From contig JBBPFI010000008.1 of assembly GCA_037974965.1 (NCBI GenBank), forward strand, positions 620,001 to 684,000: a stretch of DNA of 64,000 bases. Direction: 5' to 3'. This document shows positions 35,687 to 47,316 of the stretch, one piece after another (positions within the stretch are counted from its first letter, which is position 1; each line of letters begins with the position of its first letter). The translations under genes and the position numbers were made by a program. This stretch comes from Dacryopinax spathularia. Taxonomy: Eukaryota; Basidiomycota; Dacrymycetes; Dacrymycetales; Dacrymycetaceae. Below the pieces are notes generated by a model, which was given only the letters and a program-made list of their open reading frames with translations, was not told the origin of the DNA and did no database searches.

Positions 35687-35886
35687 TCCATAGTCAATAG
35701 CACATCAGCATAGTCAGTATGAGTACTTGACAATGCACGTTGGCCGTGAGGGGTCATTTACGCCGCTGGGTTGCTCTTCCGGAAGTACGGCTACCAGGAG
35801 CAACCAGGAGAAACACAGCCACGCTTCCGTTTCTGACCAGCCTTCTCTCGACGACCACCGTCTCCCCCTCTCTCGACTTGTCAGGA

Positions 35887-36502
35887 ATGACAACAGCGCC
35901 GGACAACAGCGGCAAAGGCAAGCACACGCTCGTCCCGCCCGTGCCGTACAAGCCTCCACCGAAGGAGGGCGAGGAACTGCCGGCTGACGAGGAGGAGTAT
36001 GAGGACGATGGGGAGGATGGGGAGGATGGAGAGGATGGGGAGGGGGACGCGGTGCGTGGTTTGCTGCTAAGGCTGGCGAGGGTCTCATGTCGATTGCAGG
36101 AGAAGGTGGAGGGCAAGGTGAACGGAGAGGAGTTTGATGAGGATGAGGAAGAAGAGGAAGAGGTCGAGAATGAGGTACGTCGGTAATTGCTGTCTTGGTG
36201 ATCGCGTTTCTGACTGTGCGCGTAGGGACCCGGTCTTTCGGCGTTGTATGGCGACGTACGCGTTCTGACTCAGAAGGAGGGACGTGCTCGTACTTATATG
36301 TATATAGGACCTGGACGAGGACGAAGATGATGAGGACGACGTGTACGAGCCAGAAGACGAACCTGAGGAGGACGAGGAAGAAGAGGAGGATGAGGAAGCT
36401 GACGGACCTGTTGCTGGCTCATCGTCCACCGGAGCTAAGCGTGTGAGAGAGGATGAGGAAGCAGAGGATGGTGATGCGAAGAAAAAGGCAAAGGTTGACT
36501 GA
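35887..36502 (+). CDS. Small highly acidic, probably nuclear protein
   Basis: Four exons with clean GT-AG joins, about 150 residues. It opens MTTAPDNSGKGKHTLVPPVP and KPPPKEGEELPADEEEYEDD, then long Asp/Glu runs; a short exon inserts GPGLSALYGD; the last exon is again acidic and ends in a basic nuclear-type signal (GAKRVREDEE...KKKAKVD). Acid-rich proteins of this size with a basic end are often histone chaperones or similar, but I see no Chz1 or other diagnostic motif, so no function is assigned. It is convergent with the next gene, with only about 130 bases between stop codons. Confidence 0.7.
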
Positions 36503-36631
36503 AGCCTGAGCCGGATAGCGGCGTATATGCGCTGTCTGGATTGCGAACAACGCCTCTCGATACCATTCGCTCTTCTGAAGCTGTTGGACTAGTGCTACAC
36601 GGTCTTGTATTTATCCTTCTTATACCCTCGC

Positions 36632-37418
36632 TCACGGCACGACGATCGTCTTCTTCCACTCCTCACCCTCCAACTTCCACTGCGTCCTCTGATTCGGCAC
36701 GACCTTGAGCTCCAGGTAGTCCACAAAATTCGGCTCCACGACCAGTAGGGCAAAGTTCGTCAGCGCCTCCCTCGTCTGCTCCCTCTCCTTGTCCGTCTTC
36801 TCCTCCCCAGGAGCGGGCAGCTTCTCAGGCCATTCCTTGCCCACGTCATAGCTCTCGATCGGCGTTCCCGGTACAGGCCTAGCGAACGAAGCACGCAGCG
36901 CTCCGCCCATCTTTGAGGTGTACGTCTTGACGCGCTCGTCTTCCCAGCTGAAGCCGGGGAAAGGGGAGAGGCGGGATGCGGGGAAGGAGGCAGCGAGCGG
37001 GTGAGCGGGATTGGGGACGACGTGGGCCATGCCAGTGATGCGGAATTGGACCATGGGCTCGGGGAACCACCATGCTATTTCGACCTTTTGGGGGGATTGG
37101 GTGATTTGCTTGACCTTTGGTGTGCGGACTGATGCCAGCATTGTCAGTAAAGCATACAGGTAGCTCAGGTGTGAGGCGCACCATCTGTAGTAGTAACGAG
37201 CAGTGGAAGCCACGGCTCGGCAGAGATGATCGAACGCTGTATGACAGACCGTACACGAGGTTGGTCGCCATCAAGTGTTGAGAGCGTTGACGCTGCGGTT
37301 CAATATGGTTAGACATCAGGGCATTGCGAGATAACAACGATTACGCACAATCGCCTGGGTTCTCATCCTTCGTCTTCTCTAGTATGGTCTTCCATTCGGG
37401 TTCTTGGGAGGACGACAT
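36632..37418 (-). CDS. Alr4036-type FMN-binding pyridoxamine phosphate oxidase-like protein
   Basis: Three exons. Start MSSSQEPEWKTILEKTKDEN; after a GTGCGT donor the second exon gives STLDGDQPRVRSVIQRSIIS and LPLLVTTTD; the third starts VRTPKVKQI and continues VEIAWWFPEPMVQFRITGMA, SWEDERVKTYTSKMGGALRA, ALTNFALLVVEPNFVDYLEL and ends VPNQRTQWKLEGEEWKKTIV. The pattern VRTPKxxQI, VExxWWFPEPxxQFRI and W...R...W matches the Alr4036 flavin-binding family of PNPOx-like split barrels, usually about 230-270 residues; here about 225. The family resembles PNP oxidase but its reaction is not established. Start codon fixed by a short first exon with a good donor. Confidence 0.88.
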
Positions 37419-37730
37419 GCTGGATAGTTGACGGGAGAGCGCGGCGAGACGACGGGAGATGCTGGTCGTGGGGATCAAGGAGCGCATACAGCGCACACGC
37501 GATGACGCATCTGCAATGAATCCTAATATTTAGCCTCTCCAACTTCCAGCACGACCTGCTTTAGCTTTTCTCGACGCACTCAGCGGTTCTCTTGCAGACT
37601 ATCTCTGCTGAACGTGCTCATGACAAGAATCCGTAAATTAAGCATTGTGTAGTGATACATCGCAACGTCCCAATACACGTCCCAGACAGGTCAAAATGAG
37701 ATCAGGATGACAGGACCGGCCAAAAGAGAA
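37419..37730. other. Spacer between flavin-binding gene and centrin
   Basis: Contains the upstream flank of the flavin-binding gene and the 3' flank of centrin (both minus). Nothing else seen. Confidence 0.5.
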
Positions 37731-38320
37731 TCATGAATCGTCGGTCATGATAGCAAGGAATTCTTGCTCGTTGATCTCTCCATCTTGATCAAGGTCGAAT
37801 TCCTCAATCATCGCTTGTCTGGTTTTCCCGTTAGAAATAGCTTCAAGTGAGGAGAGAGGAAGCTGGGCATACAGCTCGTCATCGTCAAGATTCTCGCCCA
37901 GCTCCTTGGCGACTCTTCGCAAGTTTCGTAGACTGATTTTTCCCGTACCGTCATCGTCAAAGAGCTTGAAGGCTCGTCGTATTTCGTCTAATGGGTCGCG
38001 TGCCAATATGCGCTCGGTCACTGTACACGCACTCAGTTAGCAGTACAATATAGACTAATCAGGCGGTACTCACTGACTCGCACAAAATCCTCATACCGCA
38101 TCACTCCACTCCCATCGGAGTCATTATCCCGTAGTATCTTCAACACCTCCGCTTTCTTCATATCGAAACCCAATGCTCGCATCGCGACTTTGAGCTCATG
38201 GTAATCGACAGCGCCATCCTTGTCGGTATCGAACAGCTCAAAGGCCTCCTTGATCTCCTGCTTCTGCTCGTCTGTGAGCTCCGGTCGGCTGAATTTCTTC
38301 TTCTTTGTATAGAGAGACAT
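37731..38320 (-). CDS. CDC31: Centrin (caltractin), four EF-hands
   Basis: Calcium-binding protein of the spindle pole body/centrosome, also a nuclear pore and TREX-2 component in fungi. Three exons, about 160 residues. [20 protein letters not shown] leads to EF1 ([20 protein letters not shown]), then [16 protein letters not shown] and EF2 ([15 protein letters not shown]), EF3 ([20 protein letters not shown]) and EF4 ([19 protein letters not shown]). The second intron lies between [11 protein letters not shown] and [10 protein letters not shown]; removing it restores the usual centrin spacing. The loop positions 1, 3, 5 and 12 are mostly acidic in all four hands. Length and the RALGF(D/E) element separate it from calmodulin. 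It is divergent from TAF2 with 324 bases between. Confidence 0.95.
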
Positions 38321-38644
38321 AGTTGTACCGGTAGGCTGGGAATCGCGGTTGACGATGGACTTGAACAAAAGCACCGAAAGCCAGGTTAATGTCCTTCAGC
38401 GCGTCGACCACGCCGGCGGCGAACATGAGGACGCGTTGCGCGTCTGGACCCCGATCTGCGGTGACCGGGGGCTCACGCAACAATCCCTGGCCGTCTCGCC
38501 ACTATCGTCAAGGGACGTCGAGTCCACCGGGCAGCACGTCGACGGTCGGCCGACTGTCTGTCCTCGCTGTCTGCGTCGACTGTCTCTCCACCATCGGCGG
38601 TGAGCAGCTCTGACAGGACAGCACTCTTCCCCGCTTTGTGCAAG
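38321..38644. promoter_or_regulatory. Shared divergent promoter, centrin / TAF2
   Basis: 324 bases between two divergent start codons. It must carry both core promoters. Open frames crossing it in several phases show no protein character. Confidence 0.55.
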
Positions 38645-41600
38645 ATGCAGAGAGAATCTGCGAGGAGAGGATTCACTCTATAAGTCCTATCCAGTCTATG
38701 TTGTTGAGCTTGTGTACTGACCTGATGCTTGCACATCCCATCAGCGTGTCGTGCTTGATGTCGATTTCTCGGCGAACGTCAACGTGAGTACACCTATCAT
38801 AGATGATGAAATTACCTACTAACGTATGGGTAGGGCTATACGGAGCTTACGATAGTGCCAAACGACACTGAATTACGAACAGTCAGCTTGCATTGCCGGC
38901 AATGCAGTACGTTCTGCTCTTTGTGATCTCTGGCATTGCGCTCACGTTTTTTTTAGTCGTCGACAAGGTAACTGTGAATGGTACACCGACCGACTTTGTG
39001 CACCAAGATCCGCTCTCGAACATCGCGCTGTCGAACCCAACGGATGTGCATCTCTGGACTGAGCTTAGGCGGAAGACGTATTCTGCGTTAGCAGAGGCAG
39101 ACGAGGGAGAGCTGGCGATTGCAATTCCCCGGGATCTGGCTGCTAGAGGGGTAGGTAACCCTTCCTTTTAAAGGTCGGATGCAGCTAACGCGGACCCAGT
39201 CATCGGTCTTACCACCTACGACGCCCGGTACGGGTGCAGCGGAGGGATTCGACCTGAGGCCGAGTGCGGAGGTCGACACGAGCATCGTCATTCGCATCGA
39301 CTACCATCTGAGGCATCCAACCGAAGGGCTGAGCTTTATTCTCCCTACAAAAGCTCATCCATATGTGCGAAGCGATGCTCTTATTCAATGCTGGGTCTCG
39401 GGCTGACATGCTGTGACAGCGAGTGCCGCATGTATACACGTCACCGACTTCGGCAGATGCCGCACGATGCTGGGTCCCTTGTGTCGATAACCTATGGGAG
39501 CGCTGCACCTGGGAACTGGAGTTCATCGTGCCTCGGTATTTGACCGCGGAGGCGGAAGGTGCAAGCAACGGTCCTACCAACGAAGCACCAGTCGTGGTCG
39601 TGTGCAGCGGGGAGTTCAGGGAACAGGTGAGCTCCGTCCGCACTTGTAGCATAAACACTGCTGACATGTTGGCCAGGTTGCACACCCGAACAATTCGAAG
39701 AAGAGCCTGTGGTTCTATCGGCAGGATACGCTCACTTCCGTGCAACACATCGCTTTCGCTGCTGGTCCTTTCCACGTGCTACCGCTAGATGAGAGGCCGG
39801 ATGATGCGAATGAGAACGAAGAAGCGCAAACGACTCGGTATCCCATGCACGCCTTCTGCCTTCCAGGCCTCGAAGATTACCTGAAGCCCTCAACCGCATT
39901 CTTGTCGTCTGCTATGGCCTTCTTCGTCACAGAGTACGGCGCATATCCGTTCACCTCATTCAACGTCGTCTTCGTCGACGAACTGCCACGAGAACGAGCA
40001 GACAACGCTGGTCTGACGCTTGCGACGAACGACCTGCTGCATGGCGACGACGCGATCGACCAGGTCTACGAAACGCGGCAACACCTCAGCCATGCCTTGG
40101 CCGTACAGTGGGCTGGTATCAACATCATCCAGAAGACATGGTCCGATACCTGGCTTGTCAACTCGCTCGCCCTGTACATGAGCGGTCTGTTTTTCAAGAA
40201 GATGTTCGGCAACAACGAGTACCGATTCCGGATGGCGCGGGACATGAACCGCGTCTGCGAAACAGACAAAGGCGCGATGCCTCCCATCTGCCAGCCCGGT
40301 ATATACGAGCCACCAGACCCACAGTACCTCCCTTTCATAAACATCAAGGGCCCGGTCGTATTGCACATCCTTGATCGGCACTTGGGCAAGTCGGGTACAT
40401 CGCTCGGCTTATCACGCGTTTTGCCCAAAATCTTCCTATCCTCGATGGCTGGCGAACTGTCCAACAATACGCTCTCAACACACCATTTCTTGCGCACCTG
40501 CCGCAAGGTGAGCGGGGTAGACCCAAAGCAGTTCGCCGACCAATGGATATACGGAAGTGGAGTTCCACGATTCGGCGTCACAGCCAGTTTCAACAGGAAG
40601 AAGATGGCAGTTGAAGTGACGATTGCGCAGGACTGTCCGGCATATCTGGCACATGCGGGCGATCCGGTAGCTATGACGCTGTTCAAGCCCGTGCAGATGT
40701 TTGAAGGTCCTATAACCATCCGCATACACGAAGCCGACGGCACGCCGTACGAACACGTATTGAACATCAACAGCAATTTCAAGAAGTACGAAGTCCCATT
40801 CAACACGAAATACAAGCGAGTTCGGCGACATACGAAACGCTATGCTGCTCGACAAGCTGCCGCCGCCGCTGCTGCAGCGGGTGACCAAGATGCTGCTGAA
40901 GCCATGGTGACGGTCGATATGTCATTTGGTCTCGCGCTGTGGGAGGATGAATTGCAGCGTGAGGCCTGGAAGGTTTCAGATTGGTCAGAAGAGGAGGAGC
41001 ATATCATGGAGAGCTCGACGTACGAGTGGATAAGATGTGACGCCGATTTTGAGTGGATTGCTGCCATACGGTTTGAGCAGCCGGACTTCATGTGGGCCAG
41101 TCAGCTGCAGAGAGATCGAGATGTCGTGGCGCAGCTTGAGGTGCGCCCTGATCATTCCTACTTGATCGCCTAGCGCTGACTGGGTTACTGCAGGCTATCC
41201 ATGCATTGGCTAGGATGCCGTCCTTGGTTATATCAAGCATCTTGACCAAGACTGTTCTGGTGGAGAACTATTTCTTCCGCATCCGAATGGAAGCTGCTTT
41301 GGCTCTGGAGAGCGTGCGTACCCTCCGCCGGCGATGAAGTTTCGCTCTGACTTAAGTACGATTTCAGTGTGCAAACATAGACCATATTGGCATGTTCCAC
41401 CTTTTCAAGCTGTTCACACAGTATTGCTACACGGAGGATAACCACGGCGATCAGGACTTCCGAGAGAAGTTCATCCCGGAGCCCAATGACTTCTCGGATT
41501 TCGCGTCCTACTTCGTCCGCAAGGCAGTGTTGGTGGCGATATCAAGATGCCGCGATTCTGCTACGCGCAGTACATGGGAAGTGGCACGACGGCTCTATAT

Positions 41601-44600
41601 CGATGCTCTCCGGTATAACAATAATGCCAAGAACCAGGTTAGTCCACGTTTGCCCACTCCGTCTACCCGTTCTGACAGGGGGGACCAGTACTCGGATGCG
41701 CGATATCTCAGCACAGTGATCGTTTCTTTGGGTGCCGCCCTTGTGCCTGGGACTCCTCCAGAACGCAGTATCCTGGCTGATGCAGAAGGCTTCGCGCCGT
41801 TGAGCGACGCCGATGCGAGAATCTTGGAAGAGGCTATACAAGAAGTGGATCGATATCGATTGCGCGACCAATACGTCCCTTCTCAACATAACGTCATAAC
41901 GACCGCCGCACTGGAATTCAAGCTTATGCTTATGCTCGGCGGTTTGATTCCAACCGATGGCAACTTTTTCCTTGAGTACACACGAGAGGAAAACTTCACG
42001 CCCGTCCGACTCGCTGCTTTCGATGCGCTTCTTGTCATGAAATGGTACATCCGTCCAGCGTTGATCCGCTATTTCTTCTCGGTTGCCATGAATGATCCAT
42101 CGCTCGTTGTACGCCGTCACGTCGCCCACGCTATGGTAGAGAGCCTAGGTATTCTCTATCAAGTCGGCGAACTGGGTTCAGCGCACAAAAAGGAGCCAGT
42201 ACTTATAGAAGAAGATGCGAGTCAAAAGAAGTCGAAGAAGTCCTCCGAGGCTTCCGCAATGACGCGGGCGCTCCGAAAGGAAATTTCCAAGTCGGCCACG
42301 TTCCGTGAATGCATTTTGCCCGCCATGCAGTGAGTCTGCTCTCGTTTATTCGAAACATGCGGTTAACCGGGAATCCCAGGAGTTTGTGTGCCGACCATGA
42401 AGTGCGCTGTTGCATGGTCCAGATGGCCGGATTCTTTTATAAACCTCATGAGGAAGCCCTTCCCAAAGTTACGATTACCCTCCCGCCAACACCTGTGTCG
42501 GAGACAGCACCACAACTTCCGTCGCCTGCCCTCGCTCCGCCTGTCCCCGCCTTGCCCAAAATCAAGGCTATCAGGATAGGAGTTCCTGGTATTCAGAAGG
42601 AAAGGCCGTTGACACCCAGTGGCGCTCTGCCGCCTTTGGTTCCAGCTTTGCGTCATGATGCGGGTGCGACCAACGGTGGGGCCTTGCCTGTCAGTGCGAC
42701 TGTATCGATCAAGCCGAAAAGGGTCAAACCATTGGAGAAGGCTCAAGAGAGCGGCATGTCTTTGAACGATCTCAAAGCTTGTCGCCAAGCTTTGAAACGG
42801 CTAAATATGAACAAGCATGCCGACTTGTTCCGGATGCCGGTGGACCCTATCAGGGACCGGGCGCCAAAGTACGTCCCGCGTGTGACAGTTCGTTACCCAA
42901 TGAGCTGACTATCCTCAGTTACTTCGATGTCATCAAGGAGCCCATGGACCTCAGCACCATAAGCTCCAAATTGGAAGAAGGGAGATATCGAGACCGATTC
43001 GCCTTTGAGAAGGACTTCCGGTTAATGATCCAAAATGCGCATACCTACAATCCTCCTGGCACGTACGCACACACAGAGGCGAATAAACTGCAGGAGTTCT
43101 TTGATAAGCGTAAGCAAGTCATTCCAATTTGGAAATTACGCCCTAATTTTCCCTCAGAATGGGCTCGAATCAGTAAGACCCTTGATGCCGCACAGAGCAG
43201 GGAAGAAGCAGCTTTGCTGTCTGCCGAAGTGACTGCACCTGCACCTCCGCCAGAAGCACCTCCGCCGCCACCTTCGCAGCCATCTGCATCACCGAGGAAG
43301 GGTAAAGCCGGAGCGGCAGCCAACGGAACGCCTTCCACCGCGACTACGATAAAGATCAAACCTCAACCAAAGCCGCCTCACCCAGAGCCCGCTAGCCTCG
43401 GAAGTGAAAGTGTTCCAGTTACACAGAACACAGCACCTGCACCAAAGGCGGAGGGGACCAAAGTAAAGCTTCCCAAGGTCAAGCTCAATGTCTCGGGAAA
43501 GAGTTCTACGCCAAAGACGTCGAAAAAGAGGGATGCGGCCGACGCCGCCCTCGATGAGTTACTGGGCCAGGAGGTCGACGCTATGGAAGCCGAACGTCCG
43601 GTCAAGAAACCAAAGAAGGGAACGGTGGTGGCACCAATCCCTGCTGAAGACGATCTTCTTGCATCTTTGGAACAGGAAGTCACACATGCGGTACCAGGAC
43701 CGCCACCTGAAGCACGATATTCAGAAACCCCGCCCGTTGCGACACCCGCGCCAGCGGAAGTGACCACCACCGCTGTCGCACCACCTCCTGTACGGCGCAA
43801 GTCCGAATCACTCGCAAAGAGCAGCGATGAGCCCATTAATGAGAAAAAATGCCGCGCTATCATGAAGGCGATCAAAGCCCTTCCTCAAGCATATATTTTC
43901 TTACGTCCAGTGGATCCGATTGCTGACGGCTGCCCAACGTGAGTGATAGTTGGGGTTGACAAACGACTTAATCTGACGTCAGAACAGCTACTACGACGAA
44001 ATCAAGAGCCCAATGGACTTCGGAACTATGGAGAACAAGTTAGCGGAAGGTCAATATGAGACCATGGGTGACTTCGCCGCCGATTTCGACCTCGTGATTC
44101 GAAATTGCCATCAGTTCAATCCTCCCGGAACCGATGCTTCCATCATGGCCGACATCGTGGACAAGGCTTTCAAGAAGGAGTGGGCGAAGGCTATGGTTAA
44201 GAAGTTATCCTACCAGGAGAAGCGATCTTTGCAGGGCGTCATCAACAAGCTGAGGCAGATGCCTTCGTGGGTTTGCTTTCGCATTCTGGGAGGACTCTAT
44301 GCTGATAAAAGTACAGTGCATGGGTATTCTTGGAACCTGTAGATCCTGTCGCTCTGGGCATTCCGACCTACTTCGACGTCATCCCGCGCAAAGACGCCAG
44401 GGACTTGTCGACTATCAAGACCAAGCTTGATCAAGACAAATATGACTCCGTCGAGGCCTTGGACGCAGACATCCATTTGATGGTGCAGAACGCCATCACC
44501 TTCAACGGGCCCGATTCCGAAATTGCGGCTGCTGGTCGCCAACTGGAGAAAGACTACAACGCACTTATGAAACCTCTTCGCAGCGCAGGGACGAACGGCG

Positions 44601-44680
44601 GAGGAAAGACCAAGAGGAAAGAGGCGGATGATAAGGCGTCCCCCGCAGGAGGCCTACCGAAGAAGAAGAAGGTTGCGTGA
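38645..44680 (+). CDS. TAF2: TFIID subunit TAF2 with three C-terminal bromodomains
   Basis: General transcription factor subunit that binds core promoter DNA in TFIID. About 13 short introns, roughly 1,790 residues. N-terminus reads MQRESARRGFTLSHQRVVLD, then VDF and GYTELTIVPND, as in TAF2. The M1-aminopeptidase-like region has FVTEYGAYPFTSFNVVFVDE, but the HExxH zinc site is replaced by SHALAVQWAG and WSDTWLVNSLALYMSG, so it is non-catalytic as in other TAF2s. Long TAF2 core follows (RKVSGVDPKQFADQWIYGSG; YEWIRCDADFEWIAAIRFEQ). After a Pro/Ala-rich linker come three bromodomains: NYFDVIKEPMDLSTISSKLE with NAHTYNP; TYYDEIKSPMDFGTMENKLA with NCHQFNP; TYFDVIPRKDARDLSTIKTK with NAITFNG. Each keeps the acetyl-lysine-binding Asn. 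The first intron is best explained as AT-AC. The C-terminus is a basic nuclear-type patch. Confidence 0.93.
38680..38734 (+). other. Probable AT-AC intron in TAF2
   Basis: 55-base interval starting ATAAGT and ending TTGCAC, with a branch-like TACTGAC at 38715-38721. Removal joins ...RGFTL to SHQRVVLDVDF, the conserved TAF2 start. No AG exists between the upstream in-frame stop (TGA at 38718) and the codons for SHQ, so no GT-AG intron can include them. Confidence 0.7.
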
Positions 44681-44725
44681 CTGACACATATGTATTATTC
44701 CTTGATTACATTCAACCATGTAGCC

Positions 44726-45545
44726 CTAGTCATCCTTGTTTAACGTTGTTGTACTCTTCAATTCATGCTCCGACATCTGAAGGAGAGGCGAGAGGAAGCT
44801 CATCAGGAACCGCGCTGCAAAGTACGACGGTATCAAGGCGGCTAGTATGGCGACAACGACAGGTAATACAGAGGGCGGTACAGCACCGAGAAGAAGCTTC
44901 TCCACGGTGAGGTGGAATTGAACCGCTTCGGGTGAATGGGACTCATTCCGATGTACGCCTGCGGCTTTCGCCTGGATGAGAGCGTAATGAGTCCTCGTCG
45001 ATCGATTGGTAGATGGTGGCGGAGATGTTGCTGGAAATTGCAACGAAAGTTCCTTGGCGTTGTAGACTCGTACATTGAAATCCACGGGATACTGGGTTTT
45101 CAGACCAGGTGAACAAGGTGGTCTGCGTGCAAATAGGAAGCTTTACTCACCCAAGCTGGCCATGAGAGCCGAGCAGTGAACATGTCCGAATCCCAGAACG
45201 GCTGTACAGGAAAGCTGTCGAGATCGAGAACCACGAGGAGTGCATGTGCGGGAAGCTGGTTCGACGATGTCTCAAAACGGAAGCTGGTCATCCAAGCTGC
45301 AGCATTGGCCTCGTCATTCGTTGGTGTGAGACTCCATACACGATCCCTGGGCGTGTTGTAGTCCACTCGTGGCCTACCGCACTTGGGATCACCTTGGTTG
45401 CAGGGCAGCCGTTTGCAGCTACTTACCAGCTGATGTCGTCAAGTGACAAATCGTCGTGCTGACTACCGCGGAAGTTGACGATCTCTGTATTCGCAGTGAC
45501 AGGCCATGCAAGCAGTAGCAGGAGGAGGGATATGGGCAGAATCAT
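44726..45545 (-). CDS. Small secretory-pathway type I membrane protein, unknown function
   Basis: Three exons, about 235 residues. Starts with a signal peptide (MILPISLLLLLLAWPVTA, cleavage near NTEIVNF), a lumenal domain containing VDYNTPRDRVWSLTP, HALLVVLDLDSFPVQPFWDS and DMFTARLSWPAWYPVDFNV, and one hydrophobic segment near the C-terminus (AVPPSVLPVVVAILAALIPS) followed by a short tail. The 'LSWPAxYPxDF' stretch weakly recalls ER proteins of the PIG-X/Pbn1 type, but I am not confident. It converges on TAF2 with 45 bases between stop codons, so the 3' ends probably overlap. Confidence 0.75.
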
Positions 45546-47316
45546 GTTATGGTCGAACGAAAGGGGGGAAAAGACCCTCGTGATGATGGTCGCGTCTTCG
45601 CCCGATAATCACGTGCGGTCCACGCGAGAGTCTATGGCAAACGCACTCTTCGTTTCGCAGAAGGCCGCAATAGGTCTAGAACGCTCTTACGAACTTGCCA
45701 CACGGACTTAAGGGATCAGACAGCGCTCGCTTCCTGAGCCTCTTCGAAGAAAAGGGCAGTCGTCTGATGGCTCCGCCTTCTCGGACGATAAGGCTCTATA
45801 TTGGTGGACACGAACGTGCCACGCTCAGGTTTGAAGAAGGGTTCCAGTGCACTATTCGGCCTCGTCCAAACACATATATAGTACCTGGATCGCGAAAGAT
45901 GATTGTGGCCGTATTTACTGATTATTGCCTCGGAGCGTGTGGGTATGCAAGCCTATCCCTCCTAAGTCTGATGCCAGTTTTTCTCTCGTGTTTCGGCGCT
46001 TGGAAGTGGGCCCAAACGAGTGAGTGATACGACGACCTGGACGAGGGGAGGAAAAGAGGGATGTCGTTACGCACAGGGATATTCATGATGTAGCACCTGT
46101 TTGCATGCTTGACGATTCACGAGAGAGGGGTTGACTGGTTTGAGTGAGTGAAGGACGCGGTGCATCAATGAGAGCGGCCTCTTCCTCCTCCGGACTCCTG
46201 TCGCTCCTCAGTGTCGCCTGACTTCCGATCGCTTGGACCCGGCCGCGCGGCGTGTTTTCAGGACTCATCCCGCTATCTTTTTCACTGCGACCATTCCATT
46301 GAGGAGGGTCGAGAGCCTGCTTCAGGGTAATTGATACAAGCCCGTAGAAGCAGAGTGTCCTATTTTTGGTACGGCTCAAAGCAGATATTACGCGTAGCAT
46401 CAACACCTACTTGATGGCAGTCCTTGACAAGAACTCATCCCAGCAATGTCCCCGGGAGAGGAAGAGGAGGGGCTTGTATAGAAATGATCTGCGTCATGAA
46501 GGAAACTTAGTCTGTGCGCGACTCGCGAGCACGGTACAAGGGGCTGACGGCTCCCGGTCTCTTTCCCGGAATGTGGAAGCCACACATTGCAATGGGCGAA
46601 CATGCACTAGGTCGGACATCGCCTAAAGCATTGGTCTGGCTTTCTTGCCTACGAATCGGTTAGGGCGAGGCTGCTCCCCATGGCTGCGAGGTGATCGCTC
46701 CCACGATGCCGAAGTTTCTCGCCTATGATGGTACGGGGAACTGGCGACTCTGGGGGCATTGAGCGAAGAGCGTGTCCCCGCAACAAGCTCTGCCGCGCAT
46801 AGCCAGAGGAAATAACTCCACTGGAAAAATGCCCGGAGATTTCCTAGATGGAACGAGGCAATGTCAGATGTGCGCAGAACACGCTAGCAAATGCGTACCC
46901 ACGACCCCGCGGAAAGGCTCCGCGTCCCGACCGCGGTCTGTTACAGCTCCGTAGGCCCCGCTTTCTCCTTCAACCTCCATCTACGGCCCCCTCACCCTTC
47001 CACGACTCCTTTGTGTTCCCTAAGCTGCTCTTTCACACAGTCTTTCAGAGACATCCAGAAGGGCTCAGTGCTTCTATATTTCCCCCTTTCGTGTCATCGA
47101 CTCATCCGGTTCCCTCCACTCTCTCTTCCAATCTTTCGCTCTGCTGCGTTTATCTTTACGACCCCCCTACATCCCGACCGCAGCCGACTCTCAATACAAC
47201 CATCGCCCTTCAATCCGCCACACTTTTCACAGGGTCGTCAGGATCCTCCGCGTATGAAGCTTAGCAACTGACTTCACCTACCTCCATCCTTCCAATCTGG
47301 ACCGGCGTTTGTCGAA
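45546..47316. other. Intergenic, no gene recognised
   Basis: About 1.8 kb. The right half, from about 46950, is CT-rich (a pyrimidine-rich leader typical of fungal promoters) ahead of the zinc-finger gene. No exon chain recognised in the rest. Confidence 0.45.

Noticed and set aside
38389-38613. GTGAGC donor at about 38600 as the first TAF2 splice site
   Set aside because: No upstream ATG in the needed phase, and it would not code the conserved SHQ; the AT-AC solution fits better.
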